Assembly: GCF_002022275.1 (NCBI RefSeq)
Contig: NZ_MSDF01000025.1
Location: 221,133 to 285,132 of the forward strand
Reading direction: 5' to 3'
Origin: Pseudomonas fluorescens
GTDB lineage: Bacteria > Pseudomonadota > Gammaproteobacteria > Pseudomonadales > Pseudomonadaceae
DNA length: 64,000 nt
Notes under the pieces: model-generated
The model's input: only the letters and a program-made list of their open reading frames with translations
Told to the model about the DNA's origin: nothing
Database searches by the model: none
Program-made: the position numbers and the translations under genes
Shown: in pieces, positions 34,237-43,207 of the stretch
How positions within the stretch are numbered: position 1 is the first letter of the stretch
How the letters are laid out: every line of letters starts with the position of its first letter

Positions 34237-35312
34237 TGTACGTAGCCGTCAAAGGTGGCGAACAGGCCATCGACAATGCCCACCGCCTGCTGGCGAAAAA
34301 ACGCCGGGGCGATACCGCCGTTCCTGAGCTGAGCGTGACGCAAATCCGCGAGCAACTGCCGCTGGCCGTGGCGCGGGTGATGACCGAAGGCTCGCTGTTC
34401 GATGAAGAACTCGCTGCGCTGGCGATCAAGCAAGCGGCGGGGGATTTGGTCGAAGCGATTTTCCTGCTGCGCGCCTACCGCACCACGTTGCCGCGCTTCA
34501 GCCCGAGCCTGCCGATTGATACGTCGCAGATGTCCCTGAGCCGGCGCCTGTCCGCCACCTTCAAGGACTTGCCCGGCGGCCAGTTGCTCGGCCCGACCTT
34601 CGACTACACCCACCGCCTGCTGGATTTTTCCCTGCTCGCCGAAGGTGAATACCCCGGCCCGCAGACCACGCCCGACGCACGCATCGAAGCCTGCCCGCGT
34701 GTGCTCGGTTTGCTCGCCAAGGAAGGCCTGATTAAGAACGAAGCCGACGACAACGCGAGCATCGCCGACATCACCCGCGACCCGCTGGAATACCCCGCCA
34801 GCCGCGCCGAGCGCCTGCAAGCGCTGGCCCGTGGCGACGAAGGTTTCCTGTTGGCGCTGGGTTATTCGACCCAGCGCGGCTACGGCCGCAACCACCCGTT
34901 TGCCGGTGAGATTCGCATCGGCGACGTGGAAGTGTGGATCGACCCTGAAGAGCTGGGCTTTCCGATTTGCCTGGGCAGCATCGAAGTCACCGAGTGCGAG
35001 ATGGTCAACCAGTTCGTCGGCTCGGCCACTGAGCTTGCGCAGTTCACGCGTGGCTATGGCTTGGCATTCGGGCACGCCGAGCGCAAGGCCATGGGTATGG
35101 CGCTGGTGGACCGCTCGTTGCGCGCCGAGGAATACAACGAAGAAGTCGTCTCGCCGGCCCAGCGCGAGGAATTCGTGTTGGCCCACTGCGACAACGTCGA
35201 GGCAGCGGGCTTTGTTTCGCACCTCAAATTGCCTCACTACGTGGACTTCCAGGCCGAACTGGAACTGATCCGCAAACTGCGCCAACCGGCCGAGGGCACC
35301 CGCCATGAATGA
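34236..35312 (+). CDS. phnI: C-P lyase core subunit PhnI
   Basis: A 358-residue protein that, with PhnG/H/L, links methylphosphonate-type substrates to the ribose C1 of ATP, displacing adenine. Typical stretches: MYVAVKGGEQAIDNAHRLLAKKRRGD, LALGYSTQRGYGRNHPFAGEIRIG and ICLGSIEVTECEMVNQFVG, plus the C-terminal FVSHLKLPHYVDFQAEL. It overlaps phnJ by eight bases. Confidence 0.94.
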   Translation: MYVAVKGGEQAIDNAHRLLAKKRRGDTAVPELSVTQIREQLPLAVARVMTEGSLFDEELAALAIKQAAGDLVEAIFLLRAYRTTLPRFSPSLPIDTSQMSLSRRLSATFKDLPGGQLLGPTFDYTHRLLDFSLLAEGEYPGPQTTPDARIEACPRVLGLLAKEGLIKNEADDNASIADITRDPLEYPASRAERLQALARGDEGFLLALGYSTQRGYGRNHPFAGEIRIGDVEVWIDPEELGFPICLGSIEVTECEMVNQFVGSATELAQFTRGYGLAFGHAERKAMGMALVDRSLRAEEYNEEVVSPAQREEFVLAHCDNVEAAGFVSHLKLPHYVDFQAELELIRKLRQPAEGTRHE

Positions 35313-36171
35313 CTTGACCCAACCGGCTCTGCGCGACCCGGCGTACAACTTCGCCTACCTCGACGAACAGACCAAACGCATGATCCGCCGCGCCTTGCTC
35401 AAGGCCGTGGCGATCCCCGGCTATCAAGTGCCATTTGGTGGCCGCGAGATGCCGTTGCCGTACGGCTGGGGCACCGGCGGCATGCAATTGACCGCCGCGA
35501 TTTTGGGGGATGACGACGTGCTCAAGGTCATCGACCAGGGCGCGGATGACACCACCAACGCCGTTTCCATCCGGCGCTTTTTCGCACGCACCGCGGGCGT
35601 CGCCACCACCGAAGCCACGCCGGACGCCACGGTGATCCAGACCCGCCACCGCGTCCCGGAAACGCCACTGCAAGCGGGCCAGATCATGGTCTACCAGGTG
35701 CCTATCCCTGAGCCGCTGCGGTTTATCGAACCGTCGGAAACCGAGACGCGCACCATGCACGCCCTGAATGATTACGGGGTGATGCACGTAAAACTCTACG
35801 AAGACATCGCCACCTTCGGCCATATCGCCACGGCGTATGCCTACCCGGTGATGGTCGACGAACGCTACGTGATGGACCCGTCGCCGATCCCCAAATTCGA
35901 CAACCCCAAACTCGACATGAGCCCGGCGTTGATGCTGTTCGGCGCCGGTCGCGAAAAACGCCTGTACGCGGTGCCGCCCTACACCCAGGTCCACAGCCTG
36001 GACTTTGAAGACCACCCGTTCGAAGTGCAGAAGTGGGAACACAACTGCGCCATCTGCGGCAGCCATGAATCGTTCCTCGATGAGCTGATTCTCGACGATG
36101 CGGGAACCCAGAGTTTCGTGTGTTCCGACACCTGGTACTGCGCCCAACGGGTGAAGGAGAACAACCAGTGA
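35305..36171 (+). CDS. phnJ: C-P lyase radical SAM enzyme PhnJ
   Basis: A 288-residue enzyme that cleaves the carbon-phosphorus bond of 5-phosphoribosyl 1-phosphonate. The unusual iron-sulfur motif C-x2-C-x21-C is complete (CAIC ... FVC, about residues 246-271), followed five residues later by another conserved Cys (SDTWYC). The GYQVPFGGREMPLPYGWGTGGMQ segment is diagnostic. It overlaps phnI and phnK. Confidence 0.95.
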   Translation: MNDLTQPALRDPAYNFAYLDEQTKRMIRRALLKAVAIPGYQVPFGGREMPLPYGWGTGGMQLTAAILGDDDVLKVIDQGADDTTNAVSIRRFFARTAGVATTEATPDATVIQTRHRVPETPLQAGQIMVYQVPIPEPLRFIEPSETETRTMHALNDYGVMHVKLYEDIATFGHIATAYAYPVMVDERYVMDPSPIPKFDNPKLDMSPALMLFGAGREKRLYAVPPYTQVHSLDFEDHPFEVQKWEHNCAICGSHESFLDELILDDAGTQSFVCSDTWYCAQRVKENNQ

Positions 36172-36941
36172 GCCAGCCGTTATTGCAAGTGCGTGACCTG
36201 TCCCTGCTGTATGGCCCGGAGAAGGGTTGCCAGGGCGTCAGCTTCGATCTTTACCCTGGCGAAGTGCTGGGCATTGTCGGCGAGTCCGGCTCGGGTAAAT
36301 CCACCTTGCTCTCGCTGTTGAGCGGGCGTTTGCCACCGCAAGCCGGCAGCATCGGCTACCGCAGCAAGGACGGCGAATGGCTGGATTTGTACAGCGCCAG
36401 CGAAGCCGAACGCCGCACCTTGCTGCGCACCGAGTGGGGCTTTGTCGAGCAGAACCCGCGTGACGGTTTACGCATGGGCGTGTCGGCCGGGGCGAATATC
36501 GGCGAGCGCTTGATGGCTCAGGGCGTGCGCAACTATGAGCAACTGCGCGGCGCCGGTCTCGACTGGCTGGGGCAGGTGGAAATTGACCCGCAGCGCATCG
36601 ACGACTTGCCGCGCACCTTCTCGGGCGGCATGCAGCAGCGTCTGCAAATCGCGCGGAATCTGGTCTCCAGCCCACGGCTTGTGTTTATGGACGAGCCCAC
36701 CGGTGGCCTTGATGTGTCGGTGCAAGCGCGCTTGCTTGACCTGTTGCGCGGGTTGGTGCGTGAGCTGGATTTGGCGGTCGTCATCGTCACCCACGACCTG
36801 GCCGTCGCGCGCTTGCTGGCCGACCGCCTGATGGTGATGCGCCGCTCGCACGTGGTGGAAACCGGGCTGACGGACCAGATCCTCGACGATCCACAGCACC
36901 CTTACTCTCAACTGCTGGTGTCTTCGGTACTGCAGCCATGA
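36168..36941 (+). CDS. phnK: C-P lyase ABC-type ATPase PhnK
   Basis: A 257-residue ABC ATPase without a permease partner; in known systems it docks on the PhnGHIJ core. Walker A GESGSGKST, signature FSGGMQQRLQIARNL, Walker B LVFMDEPTGGLD, H-loop VTHDLAVARLLADR. It starts with GTG inside the phnJ stop. Confidence 0.93.
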   Translation: MSQPLLQVRDLSLLYGPEKGCQGVSFDLYPGEVLGIVGESGSGKSTLLSLLSGRLPPQAGSIGYRSKDGEWLDLYSASEAERRTLLRTEWGFVEQNPRDGLRMGVSAGANIGERLMAQGVRNYEQLRGAGLDWLGQVEIDPQRIDDLPRTFSGGMQQRLQIARNLVSSPRLVFMDEPTGGLDVSVQARLLDLLRGLVRELDLAVVIVTHDLAVARLLADRLMVMRRSHVVETGLTDQILDDPQHPYSQLLVSSVLQP

Positions 36942-37660
36942 CGAATGCCTTGATCGAGGTCCGTGACCTCTCAAAAACCTTCACCCTGCACCAGCAGAAC
37001 GGTGTGGTGCTCAATGTGCTGCGCGGCGTGGAATTCAGCGTGCAGGCTGGCGAATGCCTGGTGCTGCACGGCCAGTCCGGCGCAGGTAAAAGTACGTTGC
37101 TGCGCACGCTGTACGGCAACTACCTGCCAGCGGGCGGCAGCATTCGTGTGCAGCATGCGGGCGAATGGCTGGAGCTGGTCGGCGCCGAGCCGCGCGACAT
37201 TTTGCAGGTGCGCCAACAGACCCTGGGTTATGTCAGCCAATTCCTGCGCGTCATCCCGCGTGTGGCCTGCCTGGATGTGGTGATGGAGCCCGCGCTGGCC
37301 CGTGGCTGGTCCAGGGCCAATGCGCAATCACGCGCCGAGCATCTGCTGACCCGCCTGAACATCCCGCAACGCTTGTGGCAACTGGCGCCCGGCACCTTTT
37401 CCGGCGGCGAGCAACAGCGCGTCAACATCGCTCGCGGCTTCATGGTCGAGTGGCCGGTGATGTTGCTCGATGAACCCACTGCCTCCCTCGATGACAACAA
37501 CCGCCAAGTGGTGCTGGAACTGATGAACGAAGCCAAAGCCGCCGGCGCTGCTTTGATTGGCATCTTCCACGACCGCGCCGCCCGTGAAGCCGTCGCCGAC
37601 CGCCATTTCGACATGACCCCATCGCCCGTCGCTCAAGAGGAATACGCCCATGCCCGCTGA
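36938..37660 (+). CDS. phnL: C-P lyase ABC-type ATPase PhnL
   Basis: A 240-residue ABC ATPase: Walker A GQSGAGKST, signature FSGGEQQRVNIARGF, Walker B VMLLDEPTASLD, switch His in GIFHDRA. The TLYGNYLPAGGSIRVQH segment is typical of PhnL, which works with PhnG/H/I and forms an ATPase pair with PhnK. It overlaps its neighbours on both sides. Confidence 0.93.
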   Translation: MTNALIEVRDLSKTFTLHQQNGVVLNVLRGVEFSVQAGECLVLHGQSGAGKSTLLRTLYGNYLPAGGSIRVQHAGEWLELVGAEPRDILQVRQQTLGYVSQFLRVIPRVACLDVVMEPALARGWSRANAQSRAEHLLTRLNIPQRLWQLAPGTFSGGEQQRVNIARGFMVEWPVMLLDEPTASLDDNNRQVVLELMNEAKAAGAALIGIFHDRAAREAVADRHFDMTPSPVAQEEYAHAR

Positions 37661-38795
37661 ACAGATCCTCAGTAATGCCCGGATAGTCACGGCGGATCGC
37701 ATGTTCCTCGGTTCGGTGGTGCTGCGCGATGGCAAGATTGTCGATCTCGCCGAAGGTCGCAGCCAGTTGCCCCAGGCTCAGGATCTAGGCGGTGATTTCC
37801 TGCTGCCGGGCCTGGTGGAATTGCACACCGACAACCTGGAAAAACACATGACCCCGCGCCCTGGCGTGGACTGGCCGTCGATTTCGGCGGTGCTCAGCCA
37901 CGATTCGCAGATCATCGCGGCGGGGATCACCACGGTGTTCGACGCCGTGTCCATCGGCGATGTGAACCCCAACGGCAACCGCATGAAAAAGCTGCCGGCG
38001 ATGCTCGATGCTATCGCTTCGGCAGAAGACGCCGGCTTGACCCGCGCCGAGCACCACTTGCACCTGCGCTGCGAGCTGTGCCACCCAGACACCCTCAGCG
38101 TGTTCCGCGACTTGGTGGAAAACCCGTTGGTACGCCTGGTCTCAGTGATGGACCACTCGCCGGGCCAGCGCCAGTTCGTGCTCGAATCCAAGTACCGTGA
38201 GTACTACATGGGCAAGTACCACCTGAACGACGAAACCATGGACGCGTTTATCGTGCTGCAAATGGCCAACTCCAGGGAGTACAGCGACCGCTACCGCTCA
38301 GCCATCGTGGCGCATTGCGTGGAGCGCGGGTTGTCGGTGGCCAGCCATGACGACGCGACCCTGGCGCATGTTGAAGAGTCGGCGCGTTACGGCATGACCA
38401 TCGCCGAATTCCCCACCACCGTGGAAGCGGCGCGCGGCTGTCAGGAACTGGGCATGAAAGTGTTGATGGGCGCGCCGAACGTGGTGCGTGGCGGGTCGCA
38501 CTCGGGTAATGTGGCCGCCGCCGGCCTGGCCGCTGACGGATTGCTGGATATACTGTCCAGCGACTACTACCCGGCCAGCCTGTTGCAGGCGGCCTTCGTG
38601 CTGGCCGACCAGCAGGACGGCGGGGACCTGTCGCGGGCGGTCAAGATGATCAGCCTGGCACCGGCGCAAGCCGCGGGCCTGCATGATCGCGGCGAAATTG
38701 CCGTTGGCCTGCGCGCGGATTTGGTACAGGCCCGCAGTTGCGAAGGGCTTCCTGTGGTGCAACAAGTCTGGCGACAGGCGAAGAGGGTGTTTTGA
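37650..38795 (+). CDS. phnM: Phosphonate pathway diphosphatase PhnM
   Basis: A 381-residue amidohydrolase-superfamily enzyme that removes diphosphate from the triphosphoribosyl phosphonate intermediate. Metal-site features: LPGLVELHTDNLEKHMTPRP, HHLHLRCEL, VSVMDHSPGQRQF, VASHDDAT and VVRGGSHSGNVAA. It is complete and overlaps phnL and phnN. Confidence 0.94.
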   Translation: MPAEQILSNARIVTADRMFLGSVVLRDGKIVDLAEGRSQLPQAQDLGGDFLLPGLVELHTDNLEKHMTPRPGVDWPSISAVLSHDSQIIAAGITTVFDAVSIGDVNPNGNRMKKLPAMLDAIASAEDAGLTRAEHHLHLRCELCHPDTLSVFRDLVENPLVRLVSVMDHSPGQRQFVLESKYREYYMGKYHLNDETMDAFIVLQMANSREYSDRYRSAIVAHCVERGLSVASHDDATLAHVEESARYGMTIAEFPTTVEAARGCQELGMKVLMGAPNVVRGGSHSGNVAAAGLAADGLLDILSSDYYPASLLQAAFVLADQQDGGDLSRAVKMISLAPAQAAGLHDRGEIAVGLRADLVQARSCEGLPVVQQVWRQAKRVF

Positions 38796-39367
38796 TGGCA
38801 GGCAGGTTGATCTATCTCATCGGGCCTTCCGGTTCGGGCAAGGACAGCCTGCTGGATGCCGCCCGCCCACGCTTGGCCGAGTGCGGCTGCCGGATAGTGC
38901 GCCGCGTCATCACCCGCTCGGCGGAAGCCGTGGGCGAGGCGGCGCAAGGGGTGAGCCCGGAACAGTTTGCGGCGATGGAGGCCGAGGGCGCGTTTGCTCT
39001 CAATTGGCATGCCAATGGGCTCTCCTACGGCATCCCGCGTGAGATCGACGACTGGCTGGCGGCGGGTGAAGACGTGCTGGTTAATGGCTCTCGCGCGCAC
39101 CTGGCGAAGACCCGTGAGCGTTACCCGACGTCGTTGGCGCTGTTGCTGACGGTGGATCAGGCCGTGCTGCGTCAGCGCCTGATTGCGCGCGGGCGTGAGT
39201 CGCTGGCGGATATCGACAAGCGTCTGGCGCGCAATGCACGCTTCACCGCCGAGCTGATCGCGGGCAATGGTTCGGGCTTGTTCGTGCTGGACAACTCCGG
39301 CCCGCTGGAACACACCGTCGAGCGCCTGCTGTGCTGCCTCGACCACGGGCATTCGGTATGCGCCTGA
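38795..39367 (+). CDS. phnN: Ribose 1,5-bisphosphate phosphokinase PhnN
   Basis: A 190-residue guanylate-kinase-fold enzyme with P-loop LIGPSGSGKDSL and RVITRSAE, which makes PRPP from ribose 1,5-bisphosphate in the last part of the pathway. The ATG overlaps the phnM stop; longer readings inside phnM are rejected. Confidence 0.92.
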   Translation: MAGRLIYLIGPSGSGKDSLLDAARPRLAECGCRIVRRVITRSAEAVGEAAQGVSPEQFAAMEAEGAFALNWHANGLSYGIPREIDDWLAAGEDVLVNGSRAHLAKTRERYPTSLALLLTVDQAVLRQRLIARGRESLADIDKRLARNARFTAELIAGNGSGLFVLDNSGPLEHTVERLLCCLDHGHSVCA

Positions 39368-40107
39368 CCTTGCTCGGCACCGGCGACGCGCGGCAAGTCC
39401 CGGTGTATGGCTGTGAATGCCCCGCCTGCGCCCTGGCCCGCAGCGACGAACACCTGCGCCGCCGCCCGTGCAGCGCGTTGATCGAATGCGGCGACCAGCG
39501 CTGGCTGATCGACAGCGGCTTGCCCGACCTCACCGAACGCTTCCCGCCGCGCAGTTTCAACGGGATTTTCCAGACCCACTATCACGCCGATCACGCCCAG
39601 GGTTTGCTGCACCTGCGCTGGGGCCAGGGGCTGGTGATTCCGGTGCACGGCCCGGCGGACCCGGAGGATTTGTCCGACCTCTACAAACATCCCGGCATTC
39701 TTGATTTCAGCCAGCCATTTGCCGAGTTTGAGACGCGGCAGTTTGGCGAGCTGAGCGTTACCGCGTTGCCGTTGCAGCATTCCAAACTGACGTTGGGTTA
39801 CCTGTTCGAGGGGGAAGGGCGGCGCATTGCCTACCTCACCGACACGGTTGGCCTGCCACCGGACACCCTCGCCTGGTTGCAGCGCGAACCGGTGGATGTG
39901 CTGGTGCTCGACTGCTCCATGCCGCCGCAACCGCAGGCACCGCGCAATCACAATGACCTGACGCTGGCGGTGCAGAGCATTGAGGACGTGGGCGCGCAGT
40001 TGGGCGTGCTGACTCATGTTGGGCACACGCTGGATGCGTGGTTGTTGCAGCATCGGCGCGAGTTGCCCAGCCACGTCACCGTCGGCTGGGACGGCCGAAT
40101 CATCTAA
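39358..40107 (+). CDS. phnP: Phosphoribosyl cyclic phosphodiesterase PhnP
   Basis: A 249-residue metallo-beta-lactamase-fold enzyme that opens the 1,2-cyclic phosphate left by the lyase. It has the zinc-structural cysteines in GCECPACALA and the metal motif THYHADHAQGL, followed by LPLQHSKLTLGY, LTDTVG and LTHVGH. It starts inside the end of phnN and closes the cluster; no phnO acetyltransferase is present. Confidence 0.93.
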   Translation: MRLTLLGTGDARQVPVYGCECPACALARSDEHLRRRPCSALIECGDQRWLIDSGLPDLTERFPPRSFNGIFQTHYHADHAQGLLHLRWGQGLVIPVHGPADPEDLSDLYKHPGILDFSQPFAEFETRQFGELSVTALPLQHSKLTLGYLFEGEGRRIAYLTDTVGLPPDTLAWLQREPVDVLVLDCSMPPQPQAPRNHNDLTLAVQSIEDVGAQLGVLTHVGHTLDAWLLQHRRELPSHVTVGWDGRII

Positions 40108-40120
40108 CCCCCACAAACCC

Positions 40121-40225
40121 ATGTGGGAGCTGGCTTGCCTGCGATAGCTTCACCCTGGTGTGCCTGATAGACCGAGTTGTTTGCATCGCAGGCAAGCCAG
40201 CTCCCACACAAGCCAGCTCCCACAC
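40121..40225. repeat. REPIN (GTGGGAGCTGGCTTGC type) with extra truncated head
   Basis: Inverted copies (40121-40145 and about 40185-40208) follow phnP. A further inverse truncated head (AGCCAGCTCCCACAC, about 40211-40225) abuts the right copy. Confidence 0.9.
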
Positions 40226-40303
40226 TGGGTTCTCCTTCGTTCTCAGGTGTGTTGGTTCAACATCCCGCAAAACAACCGCCGATCAGAGTCACGCATTCTG
40301 TGC

Positions 40304-40332
40304 TTGAGTAAATATAACTCTAGGGTTACTTT
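40304..40332 (+). promoter_or_regulatory. Candidate hicAB promoter with operator palindrome
   Basis: TTGAGT (40304-40309) and TACTTT (40327-40332) are 17 bp apart. The spacer holds the near-perfect palindrome TAACTCTAGGGTTA (40315-40328), a fitting place for HicB autorepression. Confidence 0.5.
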
Positions 40333-40359
40333 TATTCAGACCAAGCCAAGGAGGCTGGG

Positions 40360-40548
40360 GTGCAAAGCAGGTTATTGATCAAGGAGCTGCAAGAGGCGGG
40401 TTGGGTGCTGGATCGGGTGACGGGCAGTCATCATATTTTCACTCACCGTTACAATCCGTACACGATCCCGGTGCCCCATCCCAAGAAGGACCTGCCGTTG
40501 GGCACCGTTCGAAGCATCAAGAAACGCGCCGGCTTGTTTGAGTTTTAA
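40360..40548 (+). CDS. hicA: HicA-type mRNA interferase toxin
   Basis: A 62-residue dsRBD-fold toxin: SRLLIKELQEAGWVLDRVTGSHHIFTH, with the catalytic His in GSHH, then PHPKKDLPLGTVRSIKKRAGL. It cleaves mRNA when free. The GTG start has AAGGAGG ten bases upstream. hicB follows after an 11-bp gap. Confidence 0.92.
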   Translation: MQSRLLIKELQEAGWVLDRVTGSHHIFTHRYNPYTIPVPHPKKDLPLGTVRSIKKRAGLFEF

Positions 40549-40559
40549 GGAGAGTATTC

Positions 40560-40964
40560 ATGCAATACCCAATCTGTATCGAATGGGGCGATGACTTTAC
40601 CGCCACCGGCATTCAGATCCCTGACATTCCGGGCGCCGTCACCGCCGGGGACAGTTTTGAAGAGTCGTACAACGCCGCCGTGGAAGTGGCGCACATCATG
40701 TTGCAGGAGATTGCGGCAGAAGGCGGGCCGATTCCGATGCCAACGTCAGTCGCCAATCACCACGCCCATGAGGACTACGCGGGGATGGGCTGGGGCATGT
40801 TGGAGTTGGATATCTCGCCCTATCTGGGCAAGACCGAGAAGGTCAACGTGACCTTGCCCGGTTATGTCATCCAGCGCATCGACCGCTATGTGCGCGAGCA
40901 TAAGGTCAAAAGCCGCTCGTCATTTCTGGCGGATGCGGCGTTGGAGAAGTTGGTGCGTTCGTAA
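40560..40964 (+). CDS. hicB: HicB-type antitoxin with ribbon-helix-helix domain
   Basis: A 134-residue antitoxin. The N-terminal part is the HicB degenerate RNase-H-like fold (WGDDFTATGIQIPDIPGAVTAGDSFEESYNAAVEVAHIMLQE) that binds HicA. The C-terminal part is a ribbon-helix-helix DNA-binding domain (KVNVTLPGYVIQRIDRYVREHKVKSRSSFLADAALEKL), consistent with autoregulation at the upstream palindrome. Confidence 0.92.
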   Translation: MQYPICIEWGDDFTATGIQIPDIPGAVTAGDSFEESYNAAVEVAHIMLQEIAAEGGPIPMPTSVANHHAHEDYAGMGWGMLELDISPYLGKTEKVNVTLPGYVIQRIDRYVREHKVKSRSSFLADAALEKLVRS

Positions 40965-40972
40965 GGCGATCC

Positions 40973-41078
40973 ATGTGGGAGCTGGCTTGCCTGCGATAGC
41001 GGTCTGTCAGTGGCTGAATCATTGGCTGACCCACCGCTATCGCAGGCAAGCCAGCTCCCACAAGAGCCAGCGCCAACA
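40973..41078. repeat. REPIN (GTGGGAGCTGGCTTGC type) with decayed extra head
   Basis: Inverted REP copies (from 40973, and ending 41062) lie between the converging hicB and MFS genes. A degenerate inverse head (AGCCAGCGCCAACA, 41065-41078) follows. Confidence 0.85.
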
Positions 41079-41087
41079 AGTAAAGGT

Positions 41088-42284
41088 TTATGCCACTGCC
41101 GGTGCTGCCTGGCGCGAAGCACTCAGGAAGCGCAACAACGCCACCAGTGGGAACGCGCTGCCCACCAGCATCACGCCCAGCCAGCCGCCGTGTTCGTACA
41201 CGCTGCTGGCAATTGCCGAGCCGAACGCACCGCCGATGAAGATGCTGGTCATGTACAGCGCGTTCAGGCGGCTGCGGCTGTTGGCGTCGAGGGCGTAGAT
41301 GGCGCGTTGGCCGAGGACCATGTTCATCTGCACGCAGAAGTCCAGAATCACGCCGGTCACCGCCAGGCCGATCACGCTGTACAGCGGGTGCACCAAGGCT
41401 GGCAGAAAGCTCAACGCGCCAAACAGCATCGCCAGCAGCGAAGCGCGGTGCGTGTGGCCAGCATCGGCGAGGCGGCCGGCAATGGGCGCGGCGATGGCGC
41501 CCAGGGCACCCACCAGCGCAAACAATGCGATCTGGCTTTGGCTTAGGCCATGGTTACGCGCCAGCTCCAGTGGGGCGGCAGTCCAGAACAGGCTGAAGGT
41601 GGCAAACATGCAACCCTGATAGAACGCGCGCTGGCGCAGTACCGGTTGCTTGCGCAACAAGGTGCCGAGGGAACGCAGCAGTTGGCCGTAGCTGGCGCTG
41701 TGATCCGGCTGACGCTTGGGGATGGTGACCAGCAATACCACGCTGATAAACGCCATCAGCGCAGCCGCCGCCATGAACATCGCGCGCCAGCCGAAGTGGT
41801 CGGCCACCACGCTGGACACCGGCCGTGCCAGCAGAATCCCCAGCAGCAGGCCGCCCATGATGCTGCCAACCACGCGGCCACGGGACTCGGCCGGTGCCAG
41901 GTGCGCGGCCAGCGGGATCAGAATCTGTACAGAGACGGAACTGAAACCGATCAACAGCGACACCAGCAGAAACAGGTTCGGTTGCTGGGTGAACGCTGCG
42001 CCGAGCAGGCTGGCAATGGCGACCACGGTGGTGGTGATCATCAGCTTGCGGTTTTCCAGCAGGTCGCCCAGCGGTACCAGGAAAAACAGGCCCAGGGCAT
42101 AGCCGATCTGGGTCAGGGACACAATCAGGCTGGCCATCGCTGGTGTGAGGCCGATGTCCGGTGCGATCAGTTCGATGATCGGCTGGGCATAGTAAATGTT
42201 GGCAACAATTGCGCCGCAACAGAACGCAAACAGCATCACCATGCCTCGGGTCATGGTGCTCGTAGCGGGTGGAGTAGCGGTCAT
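41088..42284 (-). CDS. MFS transporter (drug/metabolite efflux type)
   Basis: A 398-residue, twelve-helix major facilitator. Motif A-like loop VPLGDLLENRKLMI, the early AIVANIYYAQPIIELIAPDIG signature of the YnfM/YdhP-like efflux group, and ESRGRVVGSIMGGLLLGILLARPVSS in the middle. The substrate is unknown. The start giving MTATPPAT is chosen; 16 extra upstream residues are not supported. Confidence 0.87.
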   Translation of the reverse strand: MTATPPATSTMTRGMVMLFAFCCGAIVANIYYAQPIIELIAPDIGLTPAMASLIVSLTQIGYALGLFFLVPLGDLLENRKLMITTTVVAIASLLGAAFTQQPNLFLLVSLLIGFSSVSVQILIPLAAHLAPAESRGRVVGSIMGGLLLGILLARPVSSVVADHFGWRAMFMAAAALMAFISVVLLVTIPKRQPDHSASYGQLLRSLGTLLRKQPVLRQRAFYQGCMFATFSLFWTAAPLELARNHGLSQSQIALFALVGALGAIAAPIAGRLADAGHTHRASLLAMLFGALSFLPALVHPLYSVIGLAVTGVILDFCVQMNMVLGQRAIYALDANSRSRLNALYMTSIFIGGAFGSAIASSVYEHGGWLGVMLVGSAFPLVALLRFLSASRQAAPAVA

Positions 42285-42462
42285 GGCGTTCTCGTTAAAG
42301 CGAAGGAGGAGGGCGTGGCAGAGTAAAGACAACGCCGTGGCCGGAGTAGAGCGCTGGCAGTGATATCACTCATGCCGCAAATTAATGACTGAATCGTTAA
42401 CGTTGGGGTCGAACGGCAATGATACATTCAGCCACAACTGCCGAAACAGGAAATCCACTTTC

Positions 42463-43077
42463 ATGAAAATTACGCTGAACAAGATGATCCTGGCTTCAAC
42501 CCTTGCCGCCGCCATGGCGATGGGCTTGGCCAATGCTGCTGAGGCCCCGCGCGTCGGCGTGCGCGGCGCCATCACGGCGGTCGACGGTGACGCGATCCAC
42601 GTCAAGGTCAACAGTGGCGAAGACGTCACCGTGCACCTGACCAAAGACACCCAAGTGCGCGCCGTGACCCTGGCCAAGATCGACGAGATCAAACCCGGCA
42701 GCTACATCGGCTCCGCGGCGATGCCGAATGCTGATGGCACCCTGACCGCGCTGGAAGTCCACGTGTTCCCCCCGGCCATGGCCGGCACGGGCGACGGGCA
42801 TCGCGCGTTCGATCTCAAGGAAGGCAGCAGCATGACCAACGGCACCGTTGGCGACCTGGTGGTCAGCAACGGGCGCACCTTGACCGTCAAATACAAAGGT
42901 GGCGAGCAGAAGATTGTGGTGCCGGATGATGTACCGATTGTGAACCTGGAGCCGGGGGATCGCAGCTTGCTCAAGGTGGGCACGAAGGTGGTGTTGTTTG
43001 CGGCGCAAGGCGCGGATGGGACGGTGACGGCGCAGGCCATCTCGGCTGGCAAGGATGGCGTCACACCGCCGATGTAA
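42463..43077 (+). CDS. Secreted DUF5666-like protein
   Basis: A 204-residue protein with a signal peptide (MILASTLAAAMAMGLANA) and repeated beta segments of the form GxIxAVDGDAIHVKVNSGEDVTVHLTKDTQV and GTVGDLVVSNGRTLTVKYKGGEQKIVVPDDVPIV. These OB/beta-barrel-like units resemble DUF5666. Likely periplasmic; function unknown. It is divergent from the MFS gene. Confidence 0.75.
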   Translation: MKITLNKMILASTLAAAMAMGLANAAEAPRVGVRGAITAVDGDAIHVKVNSGEDVTVHLTKDTQVRAVTLAKIDEIKPGSYIGSAAMPNADGTLTALEVHVFPPAMAGTGDGHRAFDLKEGSSMTNGTVGDLVVSNGRTLTVKYKGGEQKIVVPDDVPIVNLEPGDRSLLKVGTKVVLFAAQGADGTVTAQAISAGKDGVTPPM

Positions 43078-43096
43078 AGCCAGACACAGAGGCAAG

Positions 43097-43186
43097 TGTG
43101 GGAGGGGGCTTGCTCCCGATTGCGGTGTATCAGCTAACTCATTAATTGACTGATCCACCGTTATCGGGAGCAAGCCCCCTCCCACA
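43097..43186. repeat. REPIN (GTGGGAGGGGGCTTGC type)
   Basis: Inverted copies at 43097-43120 and about 43163-43186 around a spacer with GGTG/CACC ends, between converging genes. Confidence 0.9.
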
Positions 43187-43207
43187 GTTTTTACCGCGTT
43201 TGTTCAG

